A program made the translations under genes and the position numbers. Below, in pieces: positions 53,568 through 63,110 of a stretch of 64,000 nucleotides of DNA. The notes beneath the pieces were generated by a model, which saw only the letters and a program-made list of their open reading frames with translations, was not told where the DNA came from and ran no database searches. The number at the start of each line of letters is the position of its first letter. Positions within the stretch are counted from its first letter, which is position 1. The DNA lies in assembly GCF_900177705.1 (NCBI RefSeq), contig NZ_FXBA01000007.1:1-64000 (forward strand), written 5' to 3'. Source of the DNA: Fibrobacter sp. UWB15 (lineage in GTDB: Bacteria; Fibrobacterota; Fibrobacteria; Fibrobacterales; Fibrobacteraceae).

Positions 53568-54956
53568 ATGCTGGACCTCTATAACATTGTGGCGGAACTG
53601 TGTTCTGATATCGTAAACTCCTGCTCGGAGAAATTCTTTGTCGAATACAGCTGTGTTTCCCCAGCCGAAAAAGCCCGTATCACAAAAATTGTCCAGATAG
53701 GAATTCCCGTATTGTTTCTGGAATCCGGCGAAGGGGTGTGCGTCCGCGAGCTTTCCTCCGAAAATTTGACCACCGAATTTCTTGAAAACTTGAAATCGCT
53801 CGTCAATCGTTTGGAGGCTGACCGCGATTATTATGCGCTACTCGGATTATTGCAGATTTTGGACCGGTCCATGACTTTGCTATTGAACGAAGCCATAGCG
53901 GAGTTTGAACAGGAATCCTTTTCCATTGTGTTGAACACTAACCGCGAAACGGTGGGGGTGGGCATTTTGCCCCGCTGCTCCTGCGTCTGGGAACGTAAAC
54001 ACCGTCTGGTGCACCGCTACAACAATCTGGAAAGCTTTCTCTACAATATATTGCTTATCGAAAATTCGGTGCTTGGGGAACTCATTGACGAACATTTCTT
54101 TTTGAAAAAGGAACTGTTCCCCCGGTTCAGGGAACGCAATGCCGTAAAGATTGCCGCCACCCCCTTAAGGCGCGAGCGCAATTTTAAAGTCCAACTCACC
54201 GACAAGGACAAGGTGCAGTATTTCAACATTGAATACGAAAACCCTTCGTTCGAAGCAGACAACGAACTCATCTGGAAAAAGATTTGGACTGCAGCCGAAA
54301 ACGAAAGCGATATCGTCGTGTTTCCGGAGCTCCTCGGAAATGCCGAGATGATGAAATTTGTATCGAATAAGATCAAGGCGCTTTCGCCTGCCGACGCCGA
54401 CAAGATTCCGTCGCTGATAATTCTGCCCTCTTACTGGGAGAAGAACCGCAACGTGGTGACGGTCATGGACAAGTTCGGCAACGTAATTTGCAAACAGAAC
54501 AAGCAAAACCCCTTCCGCAAGGTGTTCGGTGGTGTCGGTTATCTGGAACAAATCAGCTCGAATCTCGTTGTGAACATTCTGCATTTCGAGGGCATTGGCC
54601 GAATCGCGATCATGGTCTGCCGCGATTTCTTGGAAACCGAGTACATGCAGCAACTCATGCGCTGTTTCAAGTTGACTCTTATTATTGTGCCGTCGTTCTC
54701 TACGGGGTCTTACGACTTCCGTCGTTCTTTTGACTTGTGCGCTCACGAAGACTGCAATGTGGTGTGGATTAATTCTTGTGCCGCCTTGATCAAGGGCAAG
54801 GAGGCGAACTTCCAGGATATCGGCTATGTGCGCAAGCGAATTTCGCGCAACGAAGATGAAGCCCAGATGCTTTATAAAATGCCGATTTGCAAAGGGGCCT
54901 TCGACGGCGAATGTGCCCATGACTGCATTTATTACGAGACTATACAAGGGGTGTGA
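53568..54956 (+). CDS. Nitrilase-fold (carbon-nitrogen hydrolase-like) protein with unknown N-domain
   Basis: 462 residues. The first 200 residues match nothing I know; they are mixed alpha/beta with Cys at several positions. Residues about 215-440 look like a CN-hydrolase: Glu in SDIVVFPELLG, Lys probably in ICKQNKQNPF, and Cys in RIAIMVCRDFLE, then LTLIIVPSFS and VVWINSCAAL. These are the E-K-C triad positions of nitrilases and amidases. No signal peptide is visible. The next gene, a NUDIX hydrolase, starts 2 bp after the stop, so the products probably act in one pathway. A nucleotide- or NAD-related substrate would fit that partner, but this is inference. Confidence 0.65.
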   Translation: MLDLYNIVAELCSDIVNSCSEKFFVEYSCVSPAEKARITKIVQIGIPVLFLESGEGVCVRELSSENLTTEFLENLKSLVNRLEADRDYYALLGLLQILDRSMTLLLNEAIAEFEQESFSIVLNTNRETVGVGILPRCSCVWERKHRLVHRYNNLESFLYNILLIENSVLGELIDEHFFLKKELFPRFRERNAVKIAATPLRRERNFKVQLTDKDKVQYFNIEYENPSFEADNELIWKKIWTAAENESDIVVFPELLGNAEMMKFVSNKIKALSPADADKIPSLIILPSYWEKNRNVVTVMDKFGNVICKQNKQNPFRKVFGGVGYLEQISSNLVVNILHFEGIGRIAIMVCRDFLETEYMQQLMRCFKLTLIIVPSFSTGSYDFRRSFDLCAHEDCNVVWINSCAALIKGKEANFQDIGYVRKRISRNEDEAQMLYKMPICKGAFDGECAHDCIYYETIQGV

Positions 54957-54958
54957 TC

Positions 54959-55519
54959 ATGGAATTTGAATCGATTGAAAAAATTCATCAGGGCAAGTTC
55001 ATTACTCGATACGACATTCATTACAGAACGGTCAGTGGCAAGGCTAAAACCTACGAGATGATTAGTCGCAACCCCGATATCACGGGCCTTAAGGATATGC
55101 TTGAAAAGAAACCGCACGCTGTGGTGATGATCATGCACGACTGCACCGGTCAAAAGCTATTGCTTTGCAAGGAATACCGTATGGCCGTAGGCGAAAGCAT
55201 CTACAATTTCCCGGCAGGCCTCATTGACCCCGGAGAATCTTACGAAGAGGCGGCTGCCCGTGAACTTCGCGAAGAGACCGGCCTTACGCTTATGCGTATT
55301 GACGAAGTGTGGAAACCGAGCTATTCCGCTGTTGGATTTTCTAACGAACGAAATGTGGTCGTTTTAGGTGTGGCCGGAGGAGAAATTCGTCCGAGCGATT
55401 CCGAAGTCGAAGAAATTCAGGCCGAGTGGTTCGACAAGAAACAAATCCGCGAAATCCTCAAGGATGAACGCCTCTCTGCGCGTACGCAAACTTATTGCGC
55501 CATGTGGAGCCGCGCTTAA
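54959..55519 (+). CDS. NUDIX hydrolase, ADP-ribose pyrophosphatase-like
   Basis: 186 residues from ATG 54959, placed 8 bp after AAGGGGTG; a GTG two codons earlier overlaps the upstream stop. The NUDIX box GLIDPGESYEEAAARELREE, then TGL, fits Gx5Ex7REUxEExGU exactly. The preceding NFPAG and the N-terminal beta region resemble ADP-ribose pyrophosphatases of the NudF type. It hydrolyses a nucleoside diphosphate linked to another group; the exact substrate is unknown. It is coupled to the nitrilase-like gene and ends with stop codons overlapping (2 bp) those of the convergent membrane-barrel gene. Confidence 0.88.
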   Translation: MEFESIEKIHQGKFITRYDIHYRTVSGKAKTYEMISRNPDITGLKDMLEKKPHAVVMIMHDCTGQKLLLCKEYRMAVGESIYNFPAGLIDPGESYEEAAARELREETGLTLMRIDEVWKPSYSAVGFSNERNVVVLGVAGGEIRPSDSEVEEIQAEWFDKKQIREILKDERLSARTQTYCAMWSRA

Positions 55520-56982
55520 AACATCACTTTTGCTTTCATTGCCGCATGTAGCGGGTGAAACGCCTCTTCGGCGGTTCGCCTGAATGTTACTGCCAACGAT
55601 AACTGCAAAAAGTCCGTGCCGACTTCGACGCTGTTGCGTAATTGAATTTCCTGATTCGGTGCCCCCTTCGGTATAATTGCAGCCACGCTTGCGCTGTTGA
55701 ATGCGTCAGATGCGTAAACCGCTTTCGCCTCGTAAAGAGGAACGCTAAATCCCTCGCCTTGCGAGTGTCTTGTGCGGATCTTTCCTGAGAATATCAATTG
55801 CTCGCGATCCATGTTCCAAGAAGACTGGATATTAAAATCGAAATCTTTTCGCCTGCAATGTTCTTCTGCCTGTATACAAGTTGCGCTCGTTGTTGCCCTT
55901 AAAATGCCTGGCCCCGATTCAACTGTTGCCTTGAATCGGGTCTTGCTCGTGTCACCTTCAAGCGGAATCATGGTTCGCGCATTTGCGGTGAACTTGCTTT
56001 TCCATGTGTCGCGTGCCATAACGCCAATTGTCTGGCTTCCCCAAAGCTGGCTCTTTGCGATTGTGGCGCTCAAACGCGCCTCTTCCGGGAGTGTTTCTCC
56101 GTGCACATAGGCGTCCGTCTTCCAAGCAATCGTCGCGTATTCCATCTTTTCGCGGTGCTGCAATTGCAATTTCATCAGGGGCAAATCGCCTGCATTTTCA
56201 GGAACCCACCAAACAGTGAAATTTCCCCAAGAGCCTTTGGCCTGCGCCGAAACAGAGTAATGTTCTACGCTGTCAGCGGGATGCCTGTGATTCCAAAAGG
56301 CGAACTCCATTTCCGGGAATCCTTTTTTACTAGACCCGCTTAAAGGGGAAAAGCCGAAAAAGGGGCGGACAGTCATTGTGGTGTCCATGAGGCCGCCCCA
56401 GTGCAGAATCCCGAACCCCATGCGAATCGGGTAGCTGAAAGTTGTACCCCATAAGGTATCGAGTGGAATTGCGCTGTGCAATTCCTTTGTCGAAATCTCA
56501 CCAAAGTGCGCTTCGCTCCCTGCATTCCTGTAAGTCAAAAGGGATTGCGTTCCAAGCCGAAGCGAATACCTGTAAAAATCAAGCCGCAACTCTGTACGTT
56601 CGCTTTCCAAATGCCCGAGCGAATCCGTTCGGCCCTTCCATTCTACATAGCCGTGTGGCATCAGATTCAATCGCTCGCTCTTTCGGGCGCGTTTTTTTAC
56701 AGGTGCTTTCGTTGCCGGTTGCTGGGTTTTCGCCTTTCGCTGCTTCTTCGTCTTCACGGGCGCTGCGTCTTCGCTTGTGCAACTTTCTAGGGCATATACT
56801 TCGGCTAGAATGCAGGCTTCCTGGATGTTGTCTTCTTCCAGCAAGTCCAGAATTTCACGGGCTTCGTCGCTGTCGATGATTCCGTCGTCCCACCATTCAA
56901 AAACTTGAGCTTCGTTAAGGGCTGTGGCGTTCGCCGCCGAAGCGAAGATGATTAAAAAGAGCGTTGGTGCGAAAATCTTCAT
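55516..56982 (-). CDS. Putative outer-membrane beta-barrel protein
   Basis: 488 residues with a signal peptide (MKIFAPTLFLIIFASAANA). Residues 20-70 form an acidic helical domain resembling helix-hairpin-helix starts of Fibrobacter/Bacteroidota barrel proteins (VFEWWDDGIIDSDEAREIL). A Lys-rich linker (KTKKQRKAKTQQPATKAPVK) follows. From residue 105 the sequence alternates polar and hydrophobic residues with many aromatics, and it ends in Phe (AAMKAKVMF), a usual mark of outer-membrane barrels. No transport family is recognised. It is divergent from rsmG. Confidence 0.6.
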   Translation of the reverse strand: MKIFAPTLFLIIFASAANATALNEAQVFEWWDDGIIDSDEAREILDLLEEDNIQEACILAEVYALESCTSEDAAPVKTKKQRKAKTQQPATKAPVKKRARKSERLNLMPHGYVEWKGRTDSLGHLESERTELRLDFYRYSLRLGTQSLLTYRNAGSEAHFGEISTKELHSAIPLDTLWGTTFSYPIRMGFGILHWGGLMDTTMTVRPFFGFSPLSGSSKKGFPEMEFAFWNHRHPADSVEHYSVSAQAKGSWGNFTVWWVPENAGDLPLMKLQLQHREKMEYATIAWKTDAYVHGETLPEEARLSATIAKSQLWGSQTIGVMARDTWKSKFTANARTMIPLEGDTSKTRFKATVESGPGILRATTSATCIQAEEHCRRKDFDFNIQSSWNMDREQLIFSGKIRTRHSQGEGFSVPLYEAKAVYASDAFNSASVAAIIPKGAPNQEIQLRNSVEVGTDFLQLSLAVTFRRTAEEAFHPLHAAMKAKVMF

Positions 56983-57067
56983 TTTTCTGTGGAGCCTCTA
57001 TACTATATACGCCGTTTTGCACAAATCGGTCCAATTTTGAATCCCGAAAAGTTCTATTATTGTATTT

Positions 57068-57853
57068 ATGGCAAATAACTGGTCCAAAAAGCCCTTCTCG
57101 AAAGGCCCCTCAAGGCAACCTTCTCGCAATGCTTCTGCTGCTGGTCGCGACTTTGTGCCGCACCTTAAGGCGCCCCGCACCGACTTTCCGCTGTTCAACG
57201 GCAGGCGTGTGACCCCGTCTTTGGCTGGCCTCGACAAGTTGTTGCATTACTATGGCGTGGAACTTCAGCCCGAAACGCTCAAGCAGATTTGGGAATTCCA
57301 CCAGTTGCTCCGTGCGAACAACGATGACCAGGATTTGACCCGCCTGAATGCTTTTGAAACCATGGTGGAACGTCATTACGCAGACTGCACGCTCATCAAT
57401 GCGTATGTGCCCAAGTGGCCAGCCCGCATGATTGACGTGGGTAGCGGCGCCGGATTTCCGGGTATTCCCCTCAAGATTGTGAACCCCTCCATTCGCCTTA
57501 CCTTGTGCGAACCGCGTCCTAACCGTATCAACTTCTTGAATATGGTTATCGAGAAAATGGGCCTCAAGGGGATCGACGTGTTCGGTCACAAGGTCACTAG
57601 TCGCAGCATGACGATTCCGGTAGACGGTGTCATTAGCCGCGCTTTTGAACTCATGGAAAAGACGCTTCCGCGTATTGCCAATTCCCTGAAGGTGGGCGGT
57701 CGCGTATTCTTTATGAAGGGCCCCGCCGTCGCCGACGAACTCAAGACCTTCCATCCGGAAGATTTTGGCTACAAGTTCGTGGGGCAGCACTTCTATACAA
57801 TTCCCAACAGTACGCAGGAACGAGCCCTGATTATTTTGGAACGGGTGGAGTAA
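57068..57853 (+). CDS. rsmG: 16S rRNA m7G527 methyltransferase
   Basis: 261 residues, longer than typical (about 210) because of a basic N-terminal extension of about 45 residues (WSKKPFSKGPSRQPSRN...). The core has LTRLNAFETMVERHYADC, then MIDVGSGAGFPGIPLKI (AdoMet-binding), LCEPRPNRINFLN and ISRAFELMEKTLP, all RsmG/GidB features. It methylates G527 of 16S rRNA. It stands alone, with no mnmG or parAB beside it. The following gap contains the GH95 operator. Confidence 0.92.
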   Translation: MANNWSKKPFSKGPSRQPSRNASAAGRDFVPHLKAPRTDFPLFNGRRVTPSLAGLDKLLHYYGVELQPETLKQIWEFHQLLRANNDDQDLTRLNAFETMVERHYADCTLINAYVPKWPARMIDVGSGAGFPGIPLKIVNPSIRLTLCEPRPNRINFLNMVIEKMGLKGIDVFGHKVTSRSMTIPVDGVISRAFELMEKTLPRIANSLKVGGRVFFMKGPAVADELKTFHPEDFGYKFVGQHFYTIPNSTQERALIILERVE

Positions 57854-57864
57854 CCGCTTCACTA

Positions 57865-57930
57865 TTGATAAAAAATCAACACAAAGTGTCTTTTGGGGCG
57901 GTTTTTAGCCTGTTTTTGGGGCTAATTTTA
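57865..57930 (+). promoter_or_regulatory. Bipartite CAZyme promoter, GH95 copy
   Basis: TTGATAAAAAATCAA (57865-57879), a palindrome of the TTGATA variant, and GCTAATTTTA at 57921-57930; distance 49 bp. Confidence 0.72.
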
Positions 57931-57958
57931 TTGTGGTTGGAAATTTTTAGGAGTTCTT

Positions 57959-60925
57959 ATGAGAACGCTGGGCATAGTGTTTGGTACTTTGGCGTGTGCA
58001 GCTGTGTTTGCTGTTGCTGCCGAAAATCCCCTGAAATTGTGGTACAATAGCGATGCGGGTACCTCGTTTACCGACGCTTTGCCCATTGGCAACGGCTACA
58101 TGGGCGGCATTATTTATGGGGGCGTCGCAAAAGACATTATCGGCCTGAACGAAAGTACCGTGTGGTCGGGTGGCCCGGGCGACAACAACAAGCAGGGGGC
58201 TGCTAGCCACCTGAAAGATGCCCGCGATGCCATGTTCCGTGGCGACTACCGCACGGCAGAATCCATTGTATCTAATTATATGATCGGCCCAGGCCCGGCA
58301 AGCTTTCAGCCGGTGGGCGATCTGGTGATTACCACGTCGCATTCGGGCGCTACCAATTACCGCCGCGAACTCGACCTCAAAACAGCTATCGCAAAAACGA
58401 CGTATACGGCAGGCGGCGTCAACTACACCCGCGAATATTTTGCAAGCTACCCGGACCATGTGATCGTGGTGCACCTCACGGCCGATAAAAGCGGCTCGGT
58501 GAGCTTTGGCGCCACCATGACGACTCCGCACCGTAGCAACAGCATGTCCAGCAGCGGCAATACGCTCGTTTACGACGTGACGGTGAATTCCATCAAGTTC
58601 CAAAATCGCCTGAACGTGGTAGCTGACGGCGGCACAGTTTCGGTCGCGAACGGCAAAATCAACGTGCAGGGCGCAAATTCTGCAATGCTTGTGCTTACCA
58701 CGGCTACGAACTTCAAGTCTTATAACGATGTCTCGGGCAACCCGGGTGCAATCGCAACCGAGATTATGTCGAAGGTCGCAAAAAAGTCTTACGACGACTT
58801 GCTCAGCGCGCACCTCAAGGATTACCAGACGATTTTCAATCGCGTCTCTTTGAACTTGGGCGAACCCGACAAGAGCGCAGGCGACATTACCAGCACTCGC
58901 GTCAAGAATTTCAATTCCACGAATGACCCCTCCTTGGTGGAACTGCATTACCAGTTCGGCCGTTACTTGCTGATTTCGAGCTCGCGCAAGGGCGGCCAGC
59001 CCGCCAACTTGCAGGGCATTTGGAACAAGGATACGAACCCGGTTTGGGGCAGCAAGTACACCACGAACATTAACCTCGAAATGAACTACTGGCCGGTAGA
59101 GACGGCGAACCTCGGCGAATGCGTATGGCCGCTCATTGACAAAATCAAGAGCATGGTGCCGCAGGGCGAAAAGACGGCCAAGGTGCACTGGGGCGTAGAC
59201 GAAGGCTGGGTGGAACACCACAATACCGACCTCTGGAACCGTACCGCTCCGATCGATGGCGCGTGGGGCTTGTGGCCGACGGGTGCCGGCTGGCTCAGCA
59301 CGCACTTGTGGGAACATTTCTTGTTCAACCCGACTGACAAGGCGTATTTGCAAGACGTTTATTCGACCATGAAGGGGGCGGCGCTCTTCTTCGTGAATAG
59401 CCTTGTGGAAGAACCTGAAACCGGCCACAAGTATCTGGTGACGGCCCCGAGCGATTCCCCGGAAAATGACCACGGCGGTTACAATGTCTGCTTTGGCCCG
59501 ACCATGGACAACCAGATTATCCGCGACGTGCTGAATTACACCATTGAGGCGTCCAAGATTCTGGGCGTCGACGAAGAGGCCCGCGCCAAGATGGAAGCGG
59601 TGGTAAAACGCTTGCCGCCTACAAAGACGGGTAAGTACGGCCAGATTACGGAATGGCTGCAGGATTGGGATGACCCGAACAACAAGAATCGCCATATTTC
59701 GCACCTGTACGGCCTTTTCCCGAGCGCGCAGATTACGCCGGAAGAAACTCCCGACTTGATCAAGGGTGCTGGCGTTACGCTCAAGCAGCGCGGCGATGAT
59801 GCGACCGGGTGGTCGCTTGCCTGGAAAATCAATTTCTGGGCCCGCATGCACGACGGCGATCACGCTTACACCATGATTCGCATGCTGCTGACGCCGAACA
59901 AGACTTACAATAATTTGTTCGATTCCCACCCGCCGTTCCAGATTGACGGTAACTTCGGTGCGGTCTCGGGCGTGAACGAAATGCTCATGCAGAGCCACAA
60001 CGGCAGAATCAACCTGTTGCCGGCATTGCCTTCGCAGTGGAAAGACGGTAGCATCAAGGGCATTCGCGCCCGCGGCGGTTTCGAAATCGATTCCATGGCC
60101 TGGAAGGGTGGCAAGCTCAATTATGTGGCCATCAAGTCCGATGTGGGCCAGACGCTGAACATTGTGAATGGTTCTAACAAGTTCACCACGACGACGGTGC
60201 CGGGCAAAGTTTACGAATTCGACGGCAACCTCAAGCTCACGAATCAGCCGTATGAACCGGTGACGATTCCGGGCAAGATTCAGGCTGAAAGCTACGTTGC
60301 CATGGAAGGCGTGCAGATTGAACCCGACGAAGAAGGCGAACCGAACCTCGGCTGGATTAACGATGGCGACTACAGCGAATACCTGGTGAAGGTTCCGACG
60401 GCTGGCTCTTACAAGCTTACCGCCCGCGTAGCCTCTGGCGCCGAAGAAAAGTCGACGATTACCGTTGCTGATTCTACAGGTAAGGCGCTGGCGACACTTA
60501 CGGTGGACCCGGCTAAGACCGAGGGTTGGAACGACTGGTACGAAACTTCGACCGCGATCGATTTGCCGAAGGGTGAACAGAAACTTAAGTTCACTTATAA
60601 CGGAAGCGATACGTACCTGATGAATGTGGACTGGTTCAGTTTCGATAGCGATCCGACGGCAATTCCGACGGTGGCTCGCGTGGCAAGCGCTCTCTCGGTT
60701 CGTCAAGTGTCGATGGCCCGCGCTTCGGTGGCCCTGATGGTAAGTGCCGATGGCGACTTTGAAGTCCGCCTGTACTCGGCAAACGGCAATTTGGTGGCAA
60801 AACGGCAGGGTAGCGGTAATTCCCTGGTGGAATTCGGCAAAAATGGCCGCCTGCTGCAAGGGACTTACATTGCGGTTGTCAAGAGCGGTAACCTGCAAAA
60901 AACGCTCAAAATCAAGGCATATTGA
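57959..60925 (+). CDS. GH95 alpha-L-fucosidase-like enzyme with CBM6
   Basis: 988 residues; signal peptide 1-21 (ends FAVAA-ENP). GH95 features are LKLWYNSDAG and FTDALPIGNGYMGGIIYGG, GLNESTVWSGGP, then NLQGIWNKDTNPVWGSKYTT followed by NINLEMNYWP, and DGNFGAVSGVNEMLMQSH. The family uses an Asn/Asp-assisted inverting mechanism; it acts on alpha-1,2-fucose and, in some members, alpha-L-galactose of xyloglucan. A CBM6-like module spans about 770-895 (IPGKIQAESYVAMEGVQIEP ... NDGDYSEYLVKV ... LMNVDWFSF). The tail ends TYIAVVKSGNLQKTLKIKAY. It is secreted and likely trims xyloglucan or arabinoxylan side chains. Confidence 0.88.
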   Translation: MRTLGIVFGTLACAAVFAVAAENPLKLWYNSDAGTSFTDALPIGNGYMGGIIYGGVAKDIIGLNESTVWSGGPGDNNKQGAASHLKDARDAMFRGDYRTAESIVSNYMIGPGPASFQPVGDLVITTSHSGATNYRRELDLKTAIAKTTYTAGGVNYTREYFASYPDHVIVVHLTADKSGSVSFGATMTTPHRSNSMSSSGNTLVYDVTVNSIKFQNRLNVVADGGTVSVANGKINVQGANSAMLVLTTATNFKSYNDVSGNPGAIATEIMSKVAKKSYDDLLSAHLKDYQTIFNRVSLNLGEPDKSAGDITSTRVKNFNSTNDPSLVELHYQFGRYLLISSSRKGGQPANLQGIWNKDTNPVWGSKYTTNINLEMNYWPVETANLGECVWPLIDKIKSMVPQGEKTAKVHWGVDEGWVEHHNTDLWNRTAPIDGAWGLWPTGAGWLSTHLWEHFLFNPTDKAYLQDVYSTMKGAALFFVNSLVEEPETGHKYLVTAPSDSPENDHGGYNVCFGPTMDNQIIRDVLNYTIEASKILGVDEEARAKMEAVVKRLPPTKTGKYGQITEWLQDWDDPNNKNRHISHLYGLFPSAQITPEETPDLIKGAGVTLKQRGDDATGWSLAWKINFWARMHDGDHAYTMIRMLLTPNKTYNNLFDSHPPFQIDGNFGAVSGVNEMLMQSHNGRINLLPALPSQWKDGSIKGIRARGGFEIDSMAWKGGKLNYVAIKSDVGQTLNIVNGSNKFTTTTVPGKVYEFDGNLKLTNQPYEPVTIPGKIQAESYVAMEGVQIEPDEEGEPNLGWINDGDYSEYLVKVPTAGSYKLTARVASGAEEKSTITVADSTGKALATLTVDPAKTEGWNDWYETSTAIDLPKGEQKLKFTYNGSDTYLMNVDWFSFDSDPTAIPTVARVASALSVRQVSMARASVALMVSADGDFEVRLYSANGNLVAKRQGSGNSLVEFGKNGRLLQGTYIAVVKSGNLQKTLKIKAY

Positions 60926-60987
60926 TAACTTGTCCACGCGAATTGCCTTTTCGCGTGGAATTTTGGCCTTTTTTGGGGCTAATTTTA
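60922..60987 (+). promoter_or_regulatory. Bipartite CAZyme promoter, fourth GH43 copy
   Basis: TTGATAACTTGTCCA (60922-60936) overlaps the GH95 stop codon; GCTAATTTTA follows at 60978-60987; distance 49 bp. Confidence 0.7.
60933..60976 (+). terminator. Hairpin after GH95
   Basis: TCCACGCG and CGCGTGGA (60933-60959) form an 8-bp stem, followed by ATTTTGGCCTTTTTT. Confidence 0.65.
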
Positions 60988-61037
60988 GAGGGGTGAGTAA
61001 AGAAAATCGCTCCAGTGGGGGCGTAAAGGGATGAATT

Positions 61038-63101
61038 ATGATGTTTGTGAAGAACATTAAGGCGGCTGTCGCCTTGGTTGGTTTCGGGCTTTGCACGCAG
61101 GCTATGGCCGAAAACCCGCTTATCCAGACCTATTATTCTCCGGATCCGGCGCCTGTCGTGTTCGGCGATACGCTTTGCACCTATTCCGGCAACGACGAGG
61201 GCGGAAGCTTCTTCACGATGCACGGCTGGCGCGTGTCTTGCACCACCGATATGGTGAACTGGACCGACATGAACACCCTCATTCTGGAAGCGGGTGACTT
61301 TAACGGTTCTGCCAAGAAAAACGGCGACTGGGCTTCTCAATGCATTCGCCGCAATGACAAGTACTATTATTACGTGACGGTGGAATCCACCCGCGGCGGC
61401 CGCGCCATTAACGTGGGTGTGTCCGACAAGAAGGAAGGCCCCTTCAAGGATGCCCTGAACGGCAAACATTTGGCGGGCCCCAACTGGGACTACATCGACC
61501 CCACCGTATTTATTGACGACGATGGCCAGGCATGGCTCTACTGGGGTAACCCGAAGCTCTATTATTGCCCCCTCAAGGAGAACATGATTGAATGCGCAAG
61601 CGAAATCAAGGTCTCCGACATGAGCACCTTTAACGGCAAGTATACCGAAGGCCCATGGATTCACAAGCGCGGCAAAAAATATTACATGATTTACGCCGCC
61701 GGCGGCATTCCAGAATCCATTGACTATTCCTGGAGCGATTCCCCGACGGGCCCCTGGACCTATAAGGGCGTCATTATGCCGAAAAACGAACCGGGTGCCG
61801 CGTTCACCGTCCACTCCGGCATTGTCGACTTTAAGGGCCGCAGTTTCTTCTTCTATCACAACCAGAAGAACGTGAAGGGTGGCGGCTACAGCCGTTCTAC
61901 CGCCATCGAAGAATTCACCTGGAATGCCGACGGTACCATTCCCACGATCCGCGCCACCAACAATGGCGTCGTAAAGCCCATCAAGAACCTTGACCCGTTC
62001 GTGCGCGTGGAAGCCGAAACCAAGGCTTGGGTTGGCGGCATGACTGTCAATACGTCGGGCGGCTACACCATCATCGAACATGTGAAGGCTCAAAACGGTG
62101 CGGTTTACCTGACCAATATGGGTAACAGCTTCTATACCAAGGTACGCTCTGTTGACATGGGCGATGGTGCCGACCGCATTATCGTTTGCACTAGGGGCAA
62201 CGGCGGTAAGCTTGAACTCCATGCCGGTTCCGAAAACGGTGCGCTCCTTGCTACAATGAATATTCCGTCTAGTTCTGCCTGGCAAGAAAATTCGTTCGAC
62301 TTGACTGATGCCGCAGGCGTCGATGACTTGTTCTTCGTGGTAAAGCAGGGCGGGTTCGATTTTGACTACTGGTACATGGAAAGCGAAAAGACCGCTGTGC
62401 CGCAGACTCCTTACAAGGAAGTGGCTGCAAAGATTCCGGGCAAGATCGAAGCCGAAAACTACGACGTGGGCGGCCACAATAAGGCCTTCTACGACAATGA
62501 CCGCGAAAACCAGGGGAAGGCCTACCGCGAAGACGAAGTCGACGTCGTAGACATTAGCGATTCCAAGTGCGGAGACGCCGCCTGCACGGGGTACGCCATC
62601 GGCTACACCAACGAAGGCGAATGGGTAGAATATACCATTGATGTCGCGGCCGACGCCAAGTACGACATTACGGCGAATGTGGCGACTGCCTTCGAAACTT
62701 CTGCAATGCAGCTGTTCATTGACGACAAGGAAATCACGGAATTGGTTGTTGCCCCGAAGGTTGACAGCGTATGGACGACGTATAAGGTGGTGGATGTTGG
62801 TTCTGCGGAACTCAAGAAGGGCGAACACGTGCTCAAGCTCCTGATTACGGGTGCCTACTTGAACGTGGACTGGATTCAGTTTACCGATCCGAACGACACC
62901 ACGACTTCTATTGCGAAGAACGTAAAGCTTGCCCCGCAGACAGCGTCTTACAACGTGTTCGGCGCCACCGGCAAGTTCCTCGGTCGCGTAGAATCCGGTG
63001 CGAACATGGCTGCAACCCTTAAGAATGCTGGGTTCGCAAGCGGTATGTACATCTTGCGTGCCGCGGGCCTGAACAAGACCCTCCGCGTACAAGTCCGTTA
63101 G
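61038..63101 (+). CDS. GH43 with two CBM6-type modules
   Basis: 687 residues; AAAGGGATG precedes ATG 61038; signal peptide ends QAMA-ENP. GH43 positions are base Asp in QTYYSPDPAPVV, modulator Asp in WDYIDPTVFIDDDGQAWLYW, and acid Glu in YTEGPWIHKRGKKYYMIYA. A first CBM6-type sandwich spans about 325-450 (RVEAETKAWVGGMTVNTSGG ... FDFDYWYME), and a second, canonical CBM6 about 460-615 (IPGKIEAENYDVGGHNKAFY ... GYTNEGEWVEYTI ... YLNVDWIQF). The tail resembles that of the beta-helix enzyme (LKNAGFASGMYILRAAGLNK). It belongs to a GH43 branch different from the three upstream; it could be an exo-galactanase, arabinofuranosidase or xylosidase. Confidence 0.87.
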   Translation: MMFVKNIKAAVALVGFGLCTQAMAENPLIQTYYSPDPAPVVFGDTLCTYSGNDEGGSFFTMHGWRVSCTTDMVNWTDMNTLILEAGDFNGSAKKNGDWASQCIRRNDKYYYYVTVESTRGGRAINVGVSDKKEGPFKDALNGKHLAGPNWDYIDPTVFIDDDGQAWLYWGNPKLYYCPLKENMIECASEIKVSDMSTFNGKYTEGPWIHKRGKKYYMIYAAGGIPESIDYSWSDSPTGPWTYKGVIMPKNEPGAAFTVHSGIVDFKGRSFFFYHNQKNVKGGGYSRSTAIEEFTWNADGTIPTIRATNNGVVKPIKNLDPFVRVEAETKAWVGGMTVNTSGGYTIIEHVKAQNGAVYLTNMGNSFYTKVRSVDMGDGADRIIVCTRGNGGKLELHAGSENGALLATMNIPSSSAWQENSFDLTDAAGVDDLFFVVKQGGFDFDYWYMESEKTAVPQTPYKEVAAKIPGKIEAENYDVGGHNKAFYDNDRENQGKAYREDEVDVVDISDSKCGDAACTGYAIGYTNEGEWVEYTIDVAADAKYDITANVATAFETSAMQLFIDDKEITELVVAPKVDSVWTTYKVVDVGSAELKKGEHVLKLLITGAYLNVDWIQFTDPNDTTTSIAKNVKLAPQTASYNVFGATGKFLGRVESGANMAATLKNAGFASGMYILRAAGLNKTLRVQVR

Positions 63102-63110
63102 TTAGCACCT

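Noticed and set aside
57865-57879. FNR/CRP box
   Set aside because: FNR sites are TTGAT-N4-ATCAA (14 bp) and CRP sites TGTGA-N6-TCACA. The motif here is 15 bp with an odd centre and an extra conserved A/T on each side. A relative of that family could still bind it, so only the direct identification is rejected.
57947-61096. Very long open frames on the strand opposite to CAZyme genes (also 29914-32406, 36452-38875 and 17450-19066)
   Set aside because: They mirror strongly supported genes with signal peptides and catalytic motifs, are rich in His, Val and Arg without domain features, and arise from the codon bias of the true strand.
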